From Actinobacteria bacterium Ga0077541 (GTDB lineage: Bacteria; Actinomycetota; Thermoleophilia; Miltoncostaeales; Miltoncostaeaceae), in contig LNEQ01000246.1 of NCBI GenBank assembly GCA_001464995.1, positions 1 to 44,192 on the forward strand: a stretch of 44,192 bases of DNA, given 5' to 3'. A program made the translations under genes and the position numbers. The notes beneath the pieces are model-generated. The model worked only from the letters and a program-made list of their open reading frames with translations, did no database searches and was not told where the DNA came from. Below are positions 16,773 to 24,166 of this stretch, in pieces (position 1 is the first letter of the stretch; each line of letters starts with the position of its first letter).

Positions 16773-18565
16773 GGCGGGCGCTGATCATGGCCGCCGCTGC
16801 GGCGGGCCTGTTCGCGGCGGCCCCGGCGGCCGGCGCGGCCGTCCTCGGCGTCCAGGACGACCGCCTGACGAGCGGGCCGGTGGAGGCCGTCCCGGACGCG
16901 ACGGGCGCGAAGATCACGCGCATCGACGTCCTGTGGTCGCTGGTCGCCCCGACGCGCCCGCAGCGGCCCGCCGACCCCGACGATCCCGCCTACCGCTGGG
17001 AGCGGACCGACGCGACCCTGCGGGCGATCGCCGACCTCGGCGTCACCCCGATCGTCGCCGCGTACAGCGCCCCCGCGTGGGCGGCCGGCGGTCGCGGCAT
17101 CCCCCCGGGGACCGAGGTGAACCCGAACGCGCCCTCCCCGGCCCTGTACGCGTCCTTCATGCGGGCGCTCGCGCAGCGCTACTCGGGCGCGCACCGCCCG
17201 CCCGGGGCGGCCGGGCCGCTGCCGCGCGTCCGGCACTTCGAGATCTGGAACGAGCCGAACCTGGCCGCCTTCCTCTCGCCCCAGGTCGCCGGCGGCAGGC
17301 GGGTCGCCGTGACGCGCTACGTCGACATGCTCCGCCGGGCCCACCGCGAGGTGAAGGCGGTGAGCCCCCGCGCGATCGTCATCGCGGGCGCCGGAGGCCC
17401 GCGCAGCTCCACCGACGCACGCGGCACGGGTGCCCTGGCCTGGGCGCAGACGCTCGCGCGCAGCGGCGCACCCTTCGACGCCTACTCCCAGCACATCTAC
17501 CCGGCCGCCGCGCCCCTGCAGCCCACCGCGGCCTTCCCGGCATGGGCCACGCTGCCCCAGCTCTTCGCGGCCCTCGACGCCGTGCCACGGAGGCGGGGGC
17601 TGCCGGTCTACCTGACGGAGATCGGCTACACCACCGCCCGCACGCAGTTCCGCGACGTCCGCGTGACCCAGGCTCAACAGGCGCGGTACCTGCGGCAGAT
17701 CGTCTCCCTCCCGGCCGTGCGCTCGGGCCGGGTCCGCGCCCTGATCTGGTTCAACCTCCAGGACAACCCCAACTGGCCCGCCGGGCTCCGCGACCTGCGG
17801 GGGCGCACGAAGCCGTCCCACGCCGCCTTCGTCGCGCGCGCCCGGGCCTCCCGGCTGACGCCCGACCTGCGCGTCGAGCCGCCCGTCACGCTGAGCCGCG
17901 GTCAGCTGCTGATCAACCAGCGCATCTCGCAGGCCGCCGTCCGCCGCCTGAACGCCGTGGCCGCACGGCTGGACGCGGGCCTGACGCGCGACGACCTGCG
18001 GCCGGGCGGCATCGGCCCCACCGCCTTCGCGGCGGGCGTCCAGGTGGCCGTGGGGCCCTCGGGGCCCGCCGCGCCCCCTCCGCCCCGGACGCAGGCCGCC
18101 GAGGCCCCTCCCGCCCCGGCCCGCCGCGCCGGGGCCGCCGCACGGGTGCGCCTCAGCGCCGCCCAGCTGCTCATCAACCAGCGCATCTCCCAGGCGGCGG
18201 TCCGGCGAGCGAACGGCCTGGAGGCCCGCCGCCGCTCCGGGCTCACCGGCGGCGACCTGCGTCCCGGTGCGATCGACGCGAGCCGCCTCGTGGGGGGCAT
18301 CGGGATCGCCTCCGCGACGGCGCCCGCCGTCGCGCCCGCGCCGACGGCCACCGTGGTCGCCGCCGCCCGTCGCGGCGATGCGCGGGACGTGGCTCTGAGC
18401 GCCGCCCAGCTGAGCATCAACCAGCGGATCGCCCAGGCCGGCGTGCGCCGGGCCAACGCCCTGGCGGGCGATCTCGCCGCCGGGCTGGTGGGTGACGACT
18501 TCCGCCCCGGCTCGATCTCGGCCCTCAGCCTGGCGCCCGGGCTCGTGTCGCCGCCCGGCGGCTGA
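16769..18565 (+). CDS. Secreted clan GH-A-like glycoside hydrolase with three C-terminal 41-residue repeats
   Basis: The product has 598 residues. A signal peptide (residues 1-26, ending AAGAA) is followed by a (beta/alpha)8-type domain. 'FEIWNEPNLAAF' carries the putative acid/base Glu162 and 'VYLTEIGYTT' the putative nucleophile Glu284, the spacing expected of clan GH-A (cellulase/xylosidase-like). Residues 375-415, 462-502 and 543-583 are three copies of a 41-residue repeat (separate entry), separated by Pro/Ala-rich linkers. The substrate is unknown; export and the upstream phosphodiester glycosidase suggest a role on cell-wall or capsular polysaccharide, with the repeats serving as an anchoring or binding module. 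The ATG overlaps the upstream stop. Confidence 0.85.
   Translation: MRRALIMAAAAAGLFAAAPAAGAAVLGVQDDRLTSGPVEAVPDATGAKITRIDVLWSLVAPTRPQRPADPDDPAYRWERTDATLRAIADLGVTPIVAAYSAPAWAAGGRGIPPGTEVNPNAPSPALYASFMRALAQRYSGAHRPPGAAGPLPRVRHFEIWNEPNLAAFLSPQVAGGRRVAVTRYVDMLRRAHREVKAVSPRAIVIAGAGGPRSSTDARGTGALAWAQTLARSGAPFDAYSQHIYPAAAPLQPTAAFPAWATLPQLFAALDAVPRRRGLPVYLTEIGYTTARTQFRDVRVTQAQQARYLRQIVSLPAVRSGRVRALIWFNLQDNPNWPAGLRDLRGRTKPSHAAFVARARASRLTPDLRVEPPVTLSRGQLLINQRISQAAVRRLNAVAARLDAGLTRDDLRPGGIGPTAFAAGVQVAVGPSGPAAPPPPRTQAAEAPPAPARRAGAAARVRLSAAQLLINQRISQAAVRRANGLEARRRSGLTGGDLRPGAIDASRLVGGIGIASATAPAVAPAPTATVVAAARRGDARDVALSAAQLSINQRIAQAGVRRANALAGDLAAGLVGDDFRPGSISALSLAPGLVSPPGG
17891..18517 (+). repeat. Three tandem-spaced copies of a 123-bp (41-residue) coding repeat
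   Basis: The units are 17891-18013, 18152-18274 and 18395-18517, all exactly 41 codons. The shared pattern is L-S-x2-Q-L-x-I-N-Q-R-I-x-Q-A-x-V-R-R-x-N-x-[LV], then a short helix and 'GL[TV]-x2-D-[LF]-R-P-G-x-I'. The NQRI.QA.VRR.N core is nearly invariant and the ends are conserved too, so this is a real domain, probably two helices plus a loop. I do not recognise it as a named family. Confidence 0.8.
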
Positions 18566-18655
18566 CGCCCGCGCGCGGCCGGCACGGCGGGCTACGGAGG
18601 CCGGTTCCGCGATCTCCCCGATAGCGCGCGGTCCGCGCCGCGCTTCACTGTCCCC

Positions 18656-18874
18656 ATGGCGGCGACCTCCCATGGCGATCGGCGGCGTCCCGCGCTCCTC
18701 GCCCGCATCTCGGCGATCCTCGTGACCGGCGGCGCGCTCGGCATGCTCGGGGGCCTCGCAGGCCCCGGCTGGCTCTTCGTCGGCGGCCTCGGCGCCGCCG
18801 GCCTCGGCGCCGTCCTGCTGAAGTTCGGCGAGCCCGCCGACTGGTGGCCGGGCCTGCTGATCCGGGGGTCCTGA
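18656..18874 (+). CDS. Small two-helix membrane protein (72 aa)
   Basis: The ATG at 18656 gives a polar, basic start (MAATSHGDRRRPALLAR), two hydrophobic segments rich in Gly ('ISAILVTGGALGMLGGLAG' and 'WLFVGGLGAAGLGAVLL') and the end 'KFGEPADWWPGLLIRGS'. No family is recognised and no good Shine-Dalgarno is seen. It lies 65 bp upstream of the helicase gene in the same direction. Confidence 0.5.
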   Translation: MAATSHGDRRRPALLARISAILVTGGALGMLGGLAGPGWLFVGGLGAAGLGAVLLKFGEPADWWPGLLIRGS

Positions 18875-18939
18875 CCGCCGCCGGCCCTCGCGGGCGTGCG
18901 ACACTGCCACGCCCCGCGAGCGAGTGAAGGACGACGGCC

Positions 18940-20616
18940 ACGAACCCGGCAGACGACAGAACCAGCTTCTCCGACCTCGGCCTCGGCCCCGAGTTGCTGG
19001 GCGCGCTCGCCGTGCTCGGCTACGAGGAGCCGACCCCGATCCAGGCGCAGACCATCCCGCCGCTGCTGGAGGGCAGGGACCTGCTGGGGGAGGCGGCCAC
19101 CGGCACGGGCAAGACCGCCGCGTTCGCCCTGCCGCTGCTGCAGCGGATCTCGGGTGAGGGTGAGCGCGGGGTGCCGCGGGCGCTCGTGCTGGTGCCCACG
19201 CGCGAGCTGGCGATGCAGGTCTCCGAGGCGATCCACCGCTACGGACGCGGCCTCGGAGCGCGGGTGGTGCCGGTGTTCGGCGGCCAGCCGATCGGCCGTC
19301 AGCTGCGCGCCCTCGAGCAGGGCGCCGACGTCGTCGTCGCGACGCCGGGCCGCGCGCTCGACCACCTCTCGCGCGGGACCCTGCACCTGGAGCGCCTCGC
19401 GGTTGTGGTGCTCGACGAGGCCGACGAGATGCTGGACATGGGCTTCGCCGAGGACATCGACACGATCCTCGCCGGCACCCCCGACGAGGCCCAGACCGTC
19501 CTCTTCTCCGCGACGATGCCCGCGCGCATCGGCGCGATCGCGCGCCGCCACCTCACCGACCCCGTGCGGATCCGCATCGCCCGCGAGCAGGCCGCCGCCG
19601 GCGAGGCGCCGCTGGTGCGCCAGAGCGCCTACGTCCTCGCCCGGGCCCACAAGCCGGCCGCGCTCGCGCGCGTGCTCGACGTGGAGTCGCCGGCCGCCGC
19701 CATCGTCTTCTGCCGCACCCGGATCGAGGTCGATCAGCTCGCCGACACCCTCAACGGGCGCGGCTACAGCGCGGAGGCGCTGCACGGCGGGATGACCCAG
19801 GAGCAGCGCGACCGGGTGATGGGGCGCCTGCGGGCCGGGACCTCGGACCTCCTGATCGCGACCGACGTCGCCGCGCGCGGGCTCGACATCGACCAGCTCA
19901 CCCACGTCGTCAACTACGACGTGCCCTCGGCCCCCGAGTCGTACGTCCACCGCATCGGGCGCGTCGGCCGCGCCGGCCGCGAGGGCGTGGCCATCACGCT
20001 CGCCGAGCCGCGCGAGCACCGGATGCTGAAGAACATCGAGCGCCTCACGGGGCAGAGGATCCAGATCCTGAAGGTGCCGACGGTCGCCGACCTGCGGGCG
20101 CGGCGCCTCGAGATGGTGCAGGCCACGGTGCGCGAGGCGATCCTGCAGGACGGAGACCTCGACGGCTTCCGCGTGGTGGTCGAGACGCTGACCGACGAGT
20201 TCGACGTGATGGAGGTGGCGCTCGCCGCGATGAAGGTGGCGCATTCGGCCCTGGGCGGCGCCGCCGAGGACGACGAGCAGGACATCCCGGAAGCCGCCCC
20301 GCGCGACGACCGCCCCTCGCGCGACCGGGGCGACGCGACGGGCCGGGGCAAGCCGCGACCGCGCGAGCGCAGGGGAGGGGGCGAGACGACGCGGCTGTTC
20401 ATCGGCGCGGGCCGCAGCTCGGGCGTGCGGCCGGCCGACCTGGTCGGAGCGGTGGCGGGCGAGACCCGACTCACCGGCCGCGACGTCGGGGCGATCGAGA
20501 TCTTCGACCGCTTCTCGCTGGTCGAGGTGCCCGCCGCCGCCGCCGACGAGGTGATCGCCGCCCTCAAGGCCACCACGATCAAGGGCAAGAAGGCCCGGGT
20601 GAAGCGGGAGGGGTGA
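18940..20616 (+). CDS. DEAD-box RNA helicase with C-terminal DbpA-type RNA-binding domain
   Basis: From 18940 the product has 558 residues. 'FSDLGL...LLGALAVLGYEEPTPIQ' is the F and Q motif, 'ATGTGKT' motif I, 'PTRELA' Ia, 'DEAD' II, 'SAT' III, and 'HRIGRVGRAGR' motif VI. The C-terminal 'RLFIGAGRSSGVRPADLVGAV...' to 'KGKKARV' is the DbpA RNA-binding fold of DeaD/CsdA-type helicases, implying a role in ribosome assembly or cold-shock mRNA unwinding. Start problem: the stop at 18925 and the conserved F motif leave no ATG, GTG or TTG upstream of it. The ACG at 18940 sits 7-8 bases after GAAGGA, an ideal ribosome site, so ACG (or a lost ATG) is the best start. A TTG at 18994 would delete the conserved Phe of the Q motif. 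Confidence 0.9.
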   Translation, partial: TNPADDRTSFSDLGLGPELLGALAVLGYEEPTPIQAQTIPPLLEGRDLLGEAATGTGKTAAFALPLLQRISGEGERGVPRALVLVPTRELAMQVSEAIHRYGRGLGARVVPVFGGQPIGRQLRALEQGADVVVATPGRALDHLSRGTLHLERLAVVVLDEADEMLDMGFAEDIDTILAGTPDEAQTVLFSATMPARIGAIARRHLTDPVRIRIAREQAAAGEAPLVRQSAYVLARAHKPAALARVLDVESPAAAIVFCRTRIEVDQLADTLNGRGYSAEALHGGMTQEQRDRVMGRLRAGTSDLLIATDVAARGLDIDQLTHVVNYDVPSAPESYVHRIGRVGRAGREGVAITLAEPREHRMLKNIERLTGQRIQILKVPTVADLRARRLEMVQATVREAILQDGDLDGFRVVVETLTDEFDVMEVALAAMKVAHSALGGAAEDDEQDIPEAAPRDDRPSRDRGDATGRGKPRPRERRGGGETTRLFIGAGRSSGVRPADLVGAVAGETRLTGRDVGAIEIFDRFSLVEVPAAAADEVIAALKATTIKGKKARVKREG

Positions 20617-21413
20617 GCGGCGTGCGTCGATGGTCCGTGGGCGTGCTGATGGCGACGGCCGTGGCGGCGGGCGCCGGGTGCGGGGGCGCGCAGGAGGAAC
20701 CCCCGGCGCTGCCCGAGCAGACCGGCGTCGTGCGCGAGTTCCGCGTCGCGTACACGGCAGGGGACGCGACGCGCCAGATCCGGTACTGGATGCTGGAGGA
20801 GGAGGGGGGCGGCAGGCGGGCGCGGGTGCGCTGGGAGGCCGGCGACGTCCCCGAGACGAGCTCGCGCCTCGCGCCGTCCGGCGGGCGGCTCGAGACGACG
20901 TCCCAGATGCTCTTCAGGTCCGCCGATGAGCCGGAGGGGGTGATCGTCGCCTCGGGCCCCGACCCCGTGCCCCTGTCGATCGCCGGAACCGCCTTCAGCT
21001 TCGAGTTCCATCGTGAGCTCGTGCGGGTCGGCGAGGCCCTGGAGGTCGAGGGCTCGGAGGCGGGCGGCTGCTCCGACTACGCGGCGCCCCTCGTGACCCA
21101 CGCGACCGGGATCCTGGACTCCGTCGCCGCCCGGGAGCAGGCGACGGTCTCGACGACCGACGGTTCGCCGTCGGCCGTGACGATCCGGCTGTGCGGTGCG
21201 CAGCGTGAGCTGCGACGCGTGTCGGCGCCCGCCTTCCGCATCACGATGGACCAGGCGGGGACCTCCTCGCAGCCCGCCCAGGAGTGGGACCTGACCCTCG
21301 TGCGCCGGCGGCCGGCCACCGAGCGCCTCGTCGCGGAGACCTTCGACCTGACCCGCGCGTACCCCGAGGCGCGGGTCGATCCCCGGCCGGGAGGCGTCGG
21401 GCCCCCACCCTGA
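20613..21413 (+). CDS. Putative lipoprotein of unknown function
   Basis: The product has about 266 residues. The start is a GTG overlapping the helicase stop (GTGA) or a GTG nine bases later. The N-terminus is a lipoprotein signal with a basic start, a hydrophobic core and the lipobox 'AAGAGC'. The mature part has alternating beta-like segments ('FRVAYTAGDATRQIRYWML', 'TAFSFEFHRELVRVG') and one later Cys pair ('GGCSDYAA', 'RLCGAQREL'). It ends in a Pro-rich tail. No family is recognised; it is presumably anchored to the outside of the membrane. It is probably co-transcribed with the helicase, though the two functions are not obviously linked. Confidence 0.65.
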   Translation: MSGVRRWSVGVLMATAVAAGAGCGGAQEEPPALPEQTGVVREFRVAYTAGDATRQIRYWMLEEEGGGRRARVRWEAGDVPETSSRLAPSGGRLETTSQMLFRSADEPEGVIVASGPDPVPLSIAGTAFSFEFHRELVRVGEALEVEGSEAGGCSDYAAPLVTHATGILDSVAAREQATVSTTDGSPSAVTIRLCGAQRELRRVSAPAFRITMDQAGTSSQPAQEWDLTLVRRRPATERLVAETFDLTRAYPEARVDPRPGGVGPPP

Positions 21414-21431
21414 CGGCCGGACGGGGCGCCG

Positions 21432-22334
21432 TCAGTCGGGCGAGGCCTCGTCGAGCAGGCGCCGCGCGGCCTCCTCGGCGCCCCGCCGGGCCTCGAGCGC
21501 GGCGTGCAGCGAGGCGTCGGCCGCGCCGAGCGCAGAGCGGGCGGCCTTCGCCTCCCGGGTACGGGCGGCCAGGTCGCGTTTCACGCCGGCGAGCTCCTCC
21601 TGCAGGCGGTCGCGCTCGGCGGTGAGGCGCAGCACGTCGGCCTCGGCGGCGCCGGCGCCCCGGCGTGCCGCGTCGCGTCCGGCGGTGGCGGTCTCCTCCG
21701 CGGCCCGCGCGGCGTCGAGCGCCTCGGTCGCGGCCTGCAGGGCCACGGCCTGCGCGGCCTCGCGCTCGCGCCGTGCCGTCTCGTCGGCCGAGCGCGCCGC
21801 GCGCCGCGCGCGGGCGTCGGCGATCTCGTCCACCGGGGCCGGCGACGACGGAGGGGGCGGAGCGGGGGAGGCGGGCGCGGGGCCGAAGGAGAACGGACCG
21901 CCCTGGTCGTCGGGGCCCGGGTCCTCCACCAGACACCCCCGGCGCAGGTCGTCGGCCCGGGCGGGCGACCGGGCGGCGAAGCGCAGCGCGGCGTGCACCG
22001 GCGGTCCGCCCGGGAAGGCGCCGACCGCCTCGGCTTCGGCCTGCTCGGCCTCGCGCAGCGCGGCGGCGTCGGCCGTGCCCGCGACCATCCGGCGCTGGAC
22101 CGAGGCGAGGAGATCCTCGGCGGCGATCAGCGCCTCCAGCCGCGGCGCGTCGTCGCGGGCGAGACGGTTCAGCTCGGCCGCCAGCCGGCTCGGGCGGCGA
22201 AGCGCGCGCACGGCGTCGGCCTCGGACCGCAGCCCCTCGGCGCGGAGCTCCTTCACCAGGCCGTCGCGCGCCTTGGTGAACATCGCCGGCGGGCCGGCGT
22301 AGAGGGCGTCGATGCGGCCGTCGAGGTCCTCCAT
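21432..22334 (-). CDS. Coiled-coil protein of unknown function
   Basis: The product has 300 residues. The conserved N-terminal part 'MEDLDGRIDALYAGPPAMFTKARDGLVKELRAEG' and 'AVRALRRPSRLAAELNRLARD' is a pattern seen in many actinobacterial proteins of unknown role. A Pro-rich spacer ('PAPASPAPPPPSSPAP', about residues 150-165) leads to a long Ala/Arg/Glu coiled coil ('RLTAERDRLQEELAGVKRDLAARTREAK'). It has no membrane segment. The ATG at 22334 overlaps the stop of the upstream zinc-ribbon gene (TGATG), so they form an operon. Convergent with the lipoprotein gene, with only 18 bp between stops. Confidence 0.7.
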   Translation of the reverse strand: MEDLDGRIDALYAGPPAMFTKARDGLVKELRAEGLRSEADAVRALRRPSRLAAELNRLARDDAPRLEALIAAEDLLASVQRRMVAGTADAAALREAEQAEAEAVGAFPGGPPVHAALRFAARSPARADDLRRGCLVEDPGPDDQGGPFSFGPAPASPAPPPPSSPAPVDEIADARARRAARSADETARREREAAQAVALQAATEALDAARAAEETATAGRDAARRGAGAAEADVLRLTAERDRLQEELAGVKRDLAARTREAKAARSALGAADASLHAALEARRGAEEAARRLLDEASPD

Positions 22335-22612
22335 CAGGCCAGGTCGGGCTCGGCCGGGTGGTTCTCGTCGCGCGCGGCATCGACGTGCGCGAAACCCTCG
22401 GGGCCGGCCGCGACGGGCTCGCCGCAGCGGCGGCACGGCGGCGTGCCGAGGGCCGCCCAGTCGGGCACCGGCCGGTGGTCGGAGTCGAGGTCGCACGAGG
22501 CGACCAGGCGCGCCTTGTGGATCAGGCTCCCGGCCGTCCTGCCGCGGACGAGCCGCTCACCGCACTCCGCGCACCTCAACCGGGCGAGCACCTCCGCCGG
22601 CATCCCGCCCAT
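22334..22612 (-). CDS. Small zinc-ribbon-like protein (92 aa)
   Basis: The ATG at 22612 gives a product with two CxxC knuckles ('RCAECGERL' and 'CRRCGEPVA') plus a middle Cys/His stretch ('ASCDLDSDHRPV'). This is the arrangement of a zinc ribbon. The rest is short polar sequence ending 'DENHPAEPDLA'. A role in binding nucleic acid or a protein partner is possible; nothing more can be read. Its stop overlaps the coiled-coil gene start, which suggests they act together. Confidence 0.65.
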   Translation of the reverse strand: MGGMPAEVLARLRCAECGERLVRGRTAGSLIHKARLVASCDLDSDHRPVPDWAALGTPPCRRCGEPVAAGPEGFAHVDAARDENHPAEPDLA

Positions 22613-23051
22613 GGACCCACCTCCGCTCGACCACGCATTGTGATCCCGACGCTATCGCGCCCCGTGCCGGCGGGTCCGTGGTCGCCCTCGGCCCCGGAAC
22701 GCGACCCGGACCGCGTGCGGAGGGTCTCGGTACCGTGAACGGGCCAGCGCCAACCTCGGCGACATCGCGGCGGCCTCGCAGCAGGTGGCCGCGGCCTCCG
22801 ACGAGACCGGGCGCTCCTCCCTCGAGGTCGCCCGCCTGGCCGAGGCCGTAAAGGGCATCGCCGACGGGCTGGAGGAGCGGGAGGCCTCCGCCTGAGGACC
22901 GTCTCCGGCCCGCCCGCTCTCAACTACCGCAGCCGGCTGCCGATCCACCTGCTGACGACGACCGCTCGTGCCGATGACACCCGCCCCGAGGACGCCATGA
23001 TCACCACGGTCACGATCGACCTCGACGCGCCCGGCGCCCGGGAGGCCTGAG
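22613..23051. other. Intergenic region with the chemoreceptor remnant and a second short open stretch
   Basis: Besides the remnant, a frame from about 22898 to 23050 reads 'TVSGPPALNYRSRLPIH...' and ends 'MITTVTIDLDAPGAREA' with a TGA two bases before the next gene's ATG. It has coding-like composition but no start with a ribosome site and no recognised family. It could be another gene remnant. The first 100 bases hold the promoter of the minus-strand zinc-ribbon operon. Confidence 0.4.
22743..22895 (+). pseudogene. Remnant of a methyl-accepting chemotaxis protein C-terminus
   Basis: The frame reads ASANLGDIAAASQQVAAASD, then ETGRSSLEVARLAEAVKGIA, then DGLEEREASA and a stop. This is the C-terminal end of a chemoreceptor signalling coiled coil (Q/A/S heptads near the methylation region). 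No start codon or upstream chemoreceptor domain is visible, and the sequence before about 22740 is not coding in this frame. It is a truncated relic, perhaps left by a deletion. No che genes are in the window. Confidence 0.55.
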
Positions 23052-23798
23052 ATGGCGACGAGCGCATCGACCGGCCCGGCGGAACTGGTGGGCCGCACGT
23101 GGCCGGAGGCCGTCGCGACGGACGCCACGGCCGCGGCCTACGCGCAGGCCCTGTCCGGGCTCGACCCGGGCGTCGTGGCGGAGGTGATCGCCTCGCTGGG
23201 CGCGAAGGGCAGGAGCGCGCCGCCGCCGGACATCCTCGCCACGGTCGTCGCCTCCCGTCAGGAGATCTCCGCGACGCTGGCGCCCGCCGCGGTCTCCGCG
23301 GCGTCCGGCGGGACGCGGGCGCGGCCCCTCGCGGCGGCCCTCGTGGCCGGGGGCTGCCTCGGGCTCGCCGCGCTCGCGACGCGGGCCGACTGGATGCGGA
23401 TCGCCGAGGACGGCCGGCGGATCGACGTCGCCGGCGTGGACATGGGGGGCGGTCCGGTCGTGGCCTCCGCCGGGCCGCTGGCGCTCCTCGCCGCCGCCCT
23501 CGGCGCGTTCTGGCTCTGGCGCCGGCGCCCTGCGGCGCAGTCGCGTCTGTTCCTGGCCCTGCTGGCGGCGATCGCCGTGGCGGCGGTCGCGGGAGCCATG
23601 ACGGGCGTCATGCGGGTGAGCGAGGTGCGGAACCGTCTGGTCTTCGACGTCGGCGCGGGGGAGGGCGGGGTCGTCCTCGCGGGCGCGCGGAGCCTCGTCA
23701 CCGTCTCCACGGGCCCCGCGGCCTGGGCCGCCCTGGCGCTGTCGCTCGCCGCCGTCGCCGCGGCCACCTACGGCCTGATCGCCCACCGGGGCGCCTGA
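23052..23798 (+). CDS. Four-helix membrane protein of unknown function
   Basis: The product has 248 residues. A soluble N-terminal region of about 95 residues (helical, 'AAYAQALSGLDPGVVAEVIASLG') precedes membrane segments at 'PLAAALVAGGCLGLAALAT', 'ASAGPLALLAAALGAFWLW', 'LFLALLAAIAVAAVAGAMTG' and 'AAWAALALSLAAVAAATYGLIA'. Between helices 1 and 2 lies an extracytoplasmic loop with 'IAEDGRRIDVAGVDMGGGP'. No family is recognised. The ATG at 23052 follows GGAGGCCTGAG, a strong ribosome site. Confidence 0.65.
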   Translation: MATSASTGPAELVGRTWPEAVATDATAAAYAQALSGLDPGVVAEVIASLGAKGRSAPPPDILATVVASRQEISATLAPAAVSAASGGTRARPLAAALVAGGCLGLAALATRADWMRIAEDGRRIDVAGVDMGGGPVVASAGPLALLAAALGAFWLWRRRPAAQSRLFLALLAAIAVAAVAGAMTGVMRVSEVRNRLVFDVGAGEGGVVLAGARSLVTVSTGPAAWAALALSLAAVAAATYGLIAHRGA

Positions 23799-23946
23799 CG
23801 CGCCGCCCGGGCCCGCGCGCGCCACGGGGGGGCGGGCGCCCCGGGGATCGGTGACGAACGGCCGTGCCGCCGGGGCGGTACGGTGGGTCGGCCGGCAGAC
23901 ACGCGCCCGCCTCCGGCGTGCGCAGCATCCCGCCCGAGGAGGCGAC

Positions 23947-24159
23947 ATGTCCGTTCACATGACCCCTGACGAGATCGCGACGCTGCTGGAGGTGGAGGCC
24001 CACGTCATCGAGCACGCCGCCGACGAGACCGGCGTGCCCGTCTACCAGGGGCGCATCGACCGCGTGCTCCTCACCGAGGCGCTGGTCGCCGCCGACCACC
24101 ACCTCGCGCCGGTCGCCCGCGAGCGGCTGGTCAAGGCAGGGGAGATCTCCCCGGCCTGA
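23947..24159 (+). CDS. Small helix-turn-helix-like (excisionase-type) protein, 70 aa
   Basis: The ATG at 23947 follows GAGGAGGCGAC. The sequence 'TPDEIATLLEVEAHVIEHAADETGVPVYQGRIDRVLLTEAL' resembles a MerR/excisionase-like helix-turn-helix in which a recognition helix is followed by a short 'vPvy.GriD' wing. The remainder is helical. It has no integrase neighbour, so a small regulator is more likely than a phage excisionase. A longer upstream ATG at 23851 adds Arg-rich sequence of poor quality. It is convergent with the SRPBCC gene, whose stop is eight bases away. Confidence 0.55.
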   Translation: MSVHMTPDEIATLLEVEAHVIEHAADETGVPVYQGRIDRVLLTEALVAADHHLAPVARERLVKAGEISPA

Positions 24160-24166
24160 GCGGGGC

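Noticed and set aside
18994-19000. TTG at 18994 as the helicase start
   Set aside because: It would remove the conserved Phe motif of the DEAD-box Q region and ignores the ideal ribosome site before 18940.
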